The position numbers and the translations under genes are program-made. The notes beneath the pieces were generated by a model. That model ran no database searches. It had not been told where the DNA came from and saw nothing but the letters and a program-made list of their open reading frames with translations. A stretch of 33,252 nt of DNA from Micromonospora sp. MW-13 (GTDB lineage Bacteria > Actinomycetota > Actinomycetes > Mycobacteriales > Micromonosporaceae), in the NCBI RefSeq assembly GCF_003434305.1, contig NZ_QKKX01000018.1:1-33252 (forward strand). The letters run 5' to 3'. Positions 32,961 through 33,252 of this stretch are shown here, piece after piece. Within the stretch, counting starts at the first letter, position 1, and every line of letters starts with the position of its first letter.

Positions 32961-33252
32961 AGGTTGTTCCTCGTCGATGGGCACCAGCTGCTCTACCGGG
33001 CCTGGTTCGGGTTTCCCGCCCTGATCGCCAGCCGCGGCGAGTTGATCAACGGTTACGACGAGTATCGACCCCTTGAGGTTCGGCATCAGGAGGAGGAGAC
33101 CGAGGCGGCCCGTCATGCCCGCTGGGGAGCGGTCCTGGATCGTCGGATGATCGTCGAGGCGGCGCAGGGTCACGACAAGCCACTCTTGTCCCCGGTTGAT
33201 GTCGTGGCGGGAGACGCGGCGTTTGTGGGGCCAGCTTGGCGGAGTAGTTGTT
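32957..33252 (+). CDS. 5'-3' exonuclease-like protein, 3' partial
   Basis: GTG 32957 overlaps the corrected stop of the nucleotidyltransferase by 4 bp and opens a frame with no stop before the window ends. The start TRLFLVDGHQLLYRAWFGFPA matches the N-terminus of polymerase I-type 5'-3' exonucleases, whose first Asp binds metal. After that the sequence (GYDEYRPLEVRHQEEETEAA and beyond) no longer resembles the family, so this may be a chimera of a truncated exonuclease and another sequence. Confidence 0.45.

Noticed and set aside
1..33252. CRISPR arrays and tRNA genes
   Set aside because: No regularly spaced direct repeats and no cloverleaf with a GGTTCGAATCC-like arm were seen on either strand; the tandem repeats found are only 7 and 12 bp units inside genes.

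Overview
The window is high-GC actinobacterial DNA, most like Micromonosporaceae. The evidence is GC-rich third positions, GTG starts, ATGA/GTGA gene overlaps and actinobacterial families (FBP treble-clef protein, EACC1, XRE and LpqB-like proteins). I see no rRNA, tRNA or CRISPR array. It is an accessory region: intact gene modules sit between many broken insertion sequences.

Left part (1-9750). It opens with the end of a protein made of 26-residue Gly-rich hydrophobic repeats, then a 27-bp inverted repeat and a small secreted protein. An IS701-type fragment, a dead IS6-family copy and a decayed gene follow. Then comes an intact minus-strand catabolic module: MHS transporter, aldehyde dehydrogenase, YheO/DauR-like regulator and RidA-family protein. 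Remnants of a flavoprotein and a PfkB kinase come next, then an intact MurG-like glycosyltransferase.

Central part (9750-21541). A pile of truncated elements (IS110, IS481, IS3 types) leads to a vancomycin-resistance-like locus. On the plus strand are a VanT-like membrane protein, a racemase, a D-Ala ligase and a VanX-type dipeptidase, each overlapping the next by 4 bp. On the minus strand, converging on them, are a PAP2 phosphatase, a response regulator, a sensor kinase and a lipoprotein. The racemase has Asn where alanine racemases have a key Tyr, and the ligase has the D-Ala/D-Ser-type omega loop rather than the D-lactate type. I therefore infer a D-Ala-D-Ser style of cell-wall remodelling. 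The locus is bracketed by two nearly identical 224-225-bp elements in inverted orientation (11457-11681 and 19517-19740). Outside these lie two broken IS6-family copies, also inverted (1888-2732 and 20699-21541).

Right part (21541-33252). An FBP/TetR pair is followed by a proline-rich membrane protein, IS481 and IS5 fragments, and a caspase fused to a DUF3662-like domain. The caspase is divergent from an EACC1-like protein, which makes a candidate conflict or cell-death module. Next are a probable ORF-less group II intron remnant and a 3'-truncated XRE regulator. The window ends with a plus-strand series: NUDIX, ABC exporter, P-loop kinase, TSCPD protein (frameshifted), nucleotidyltransferase (frameshifted) and the start of a 5'-3' exonuclease-like gene.
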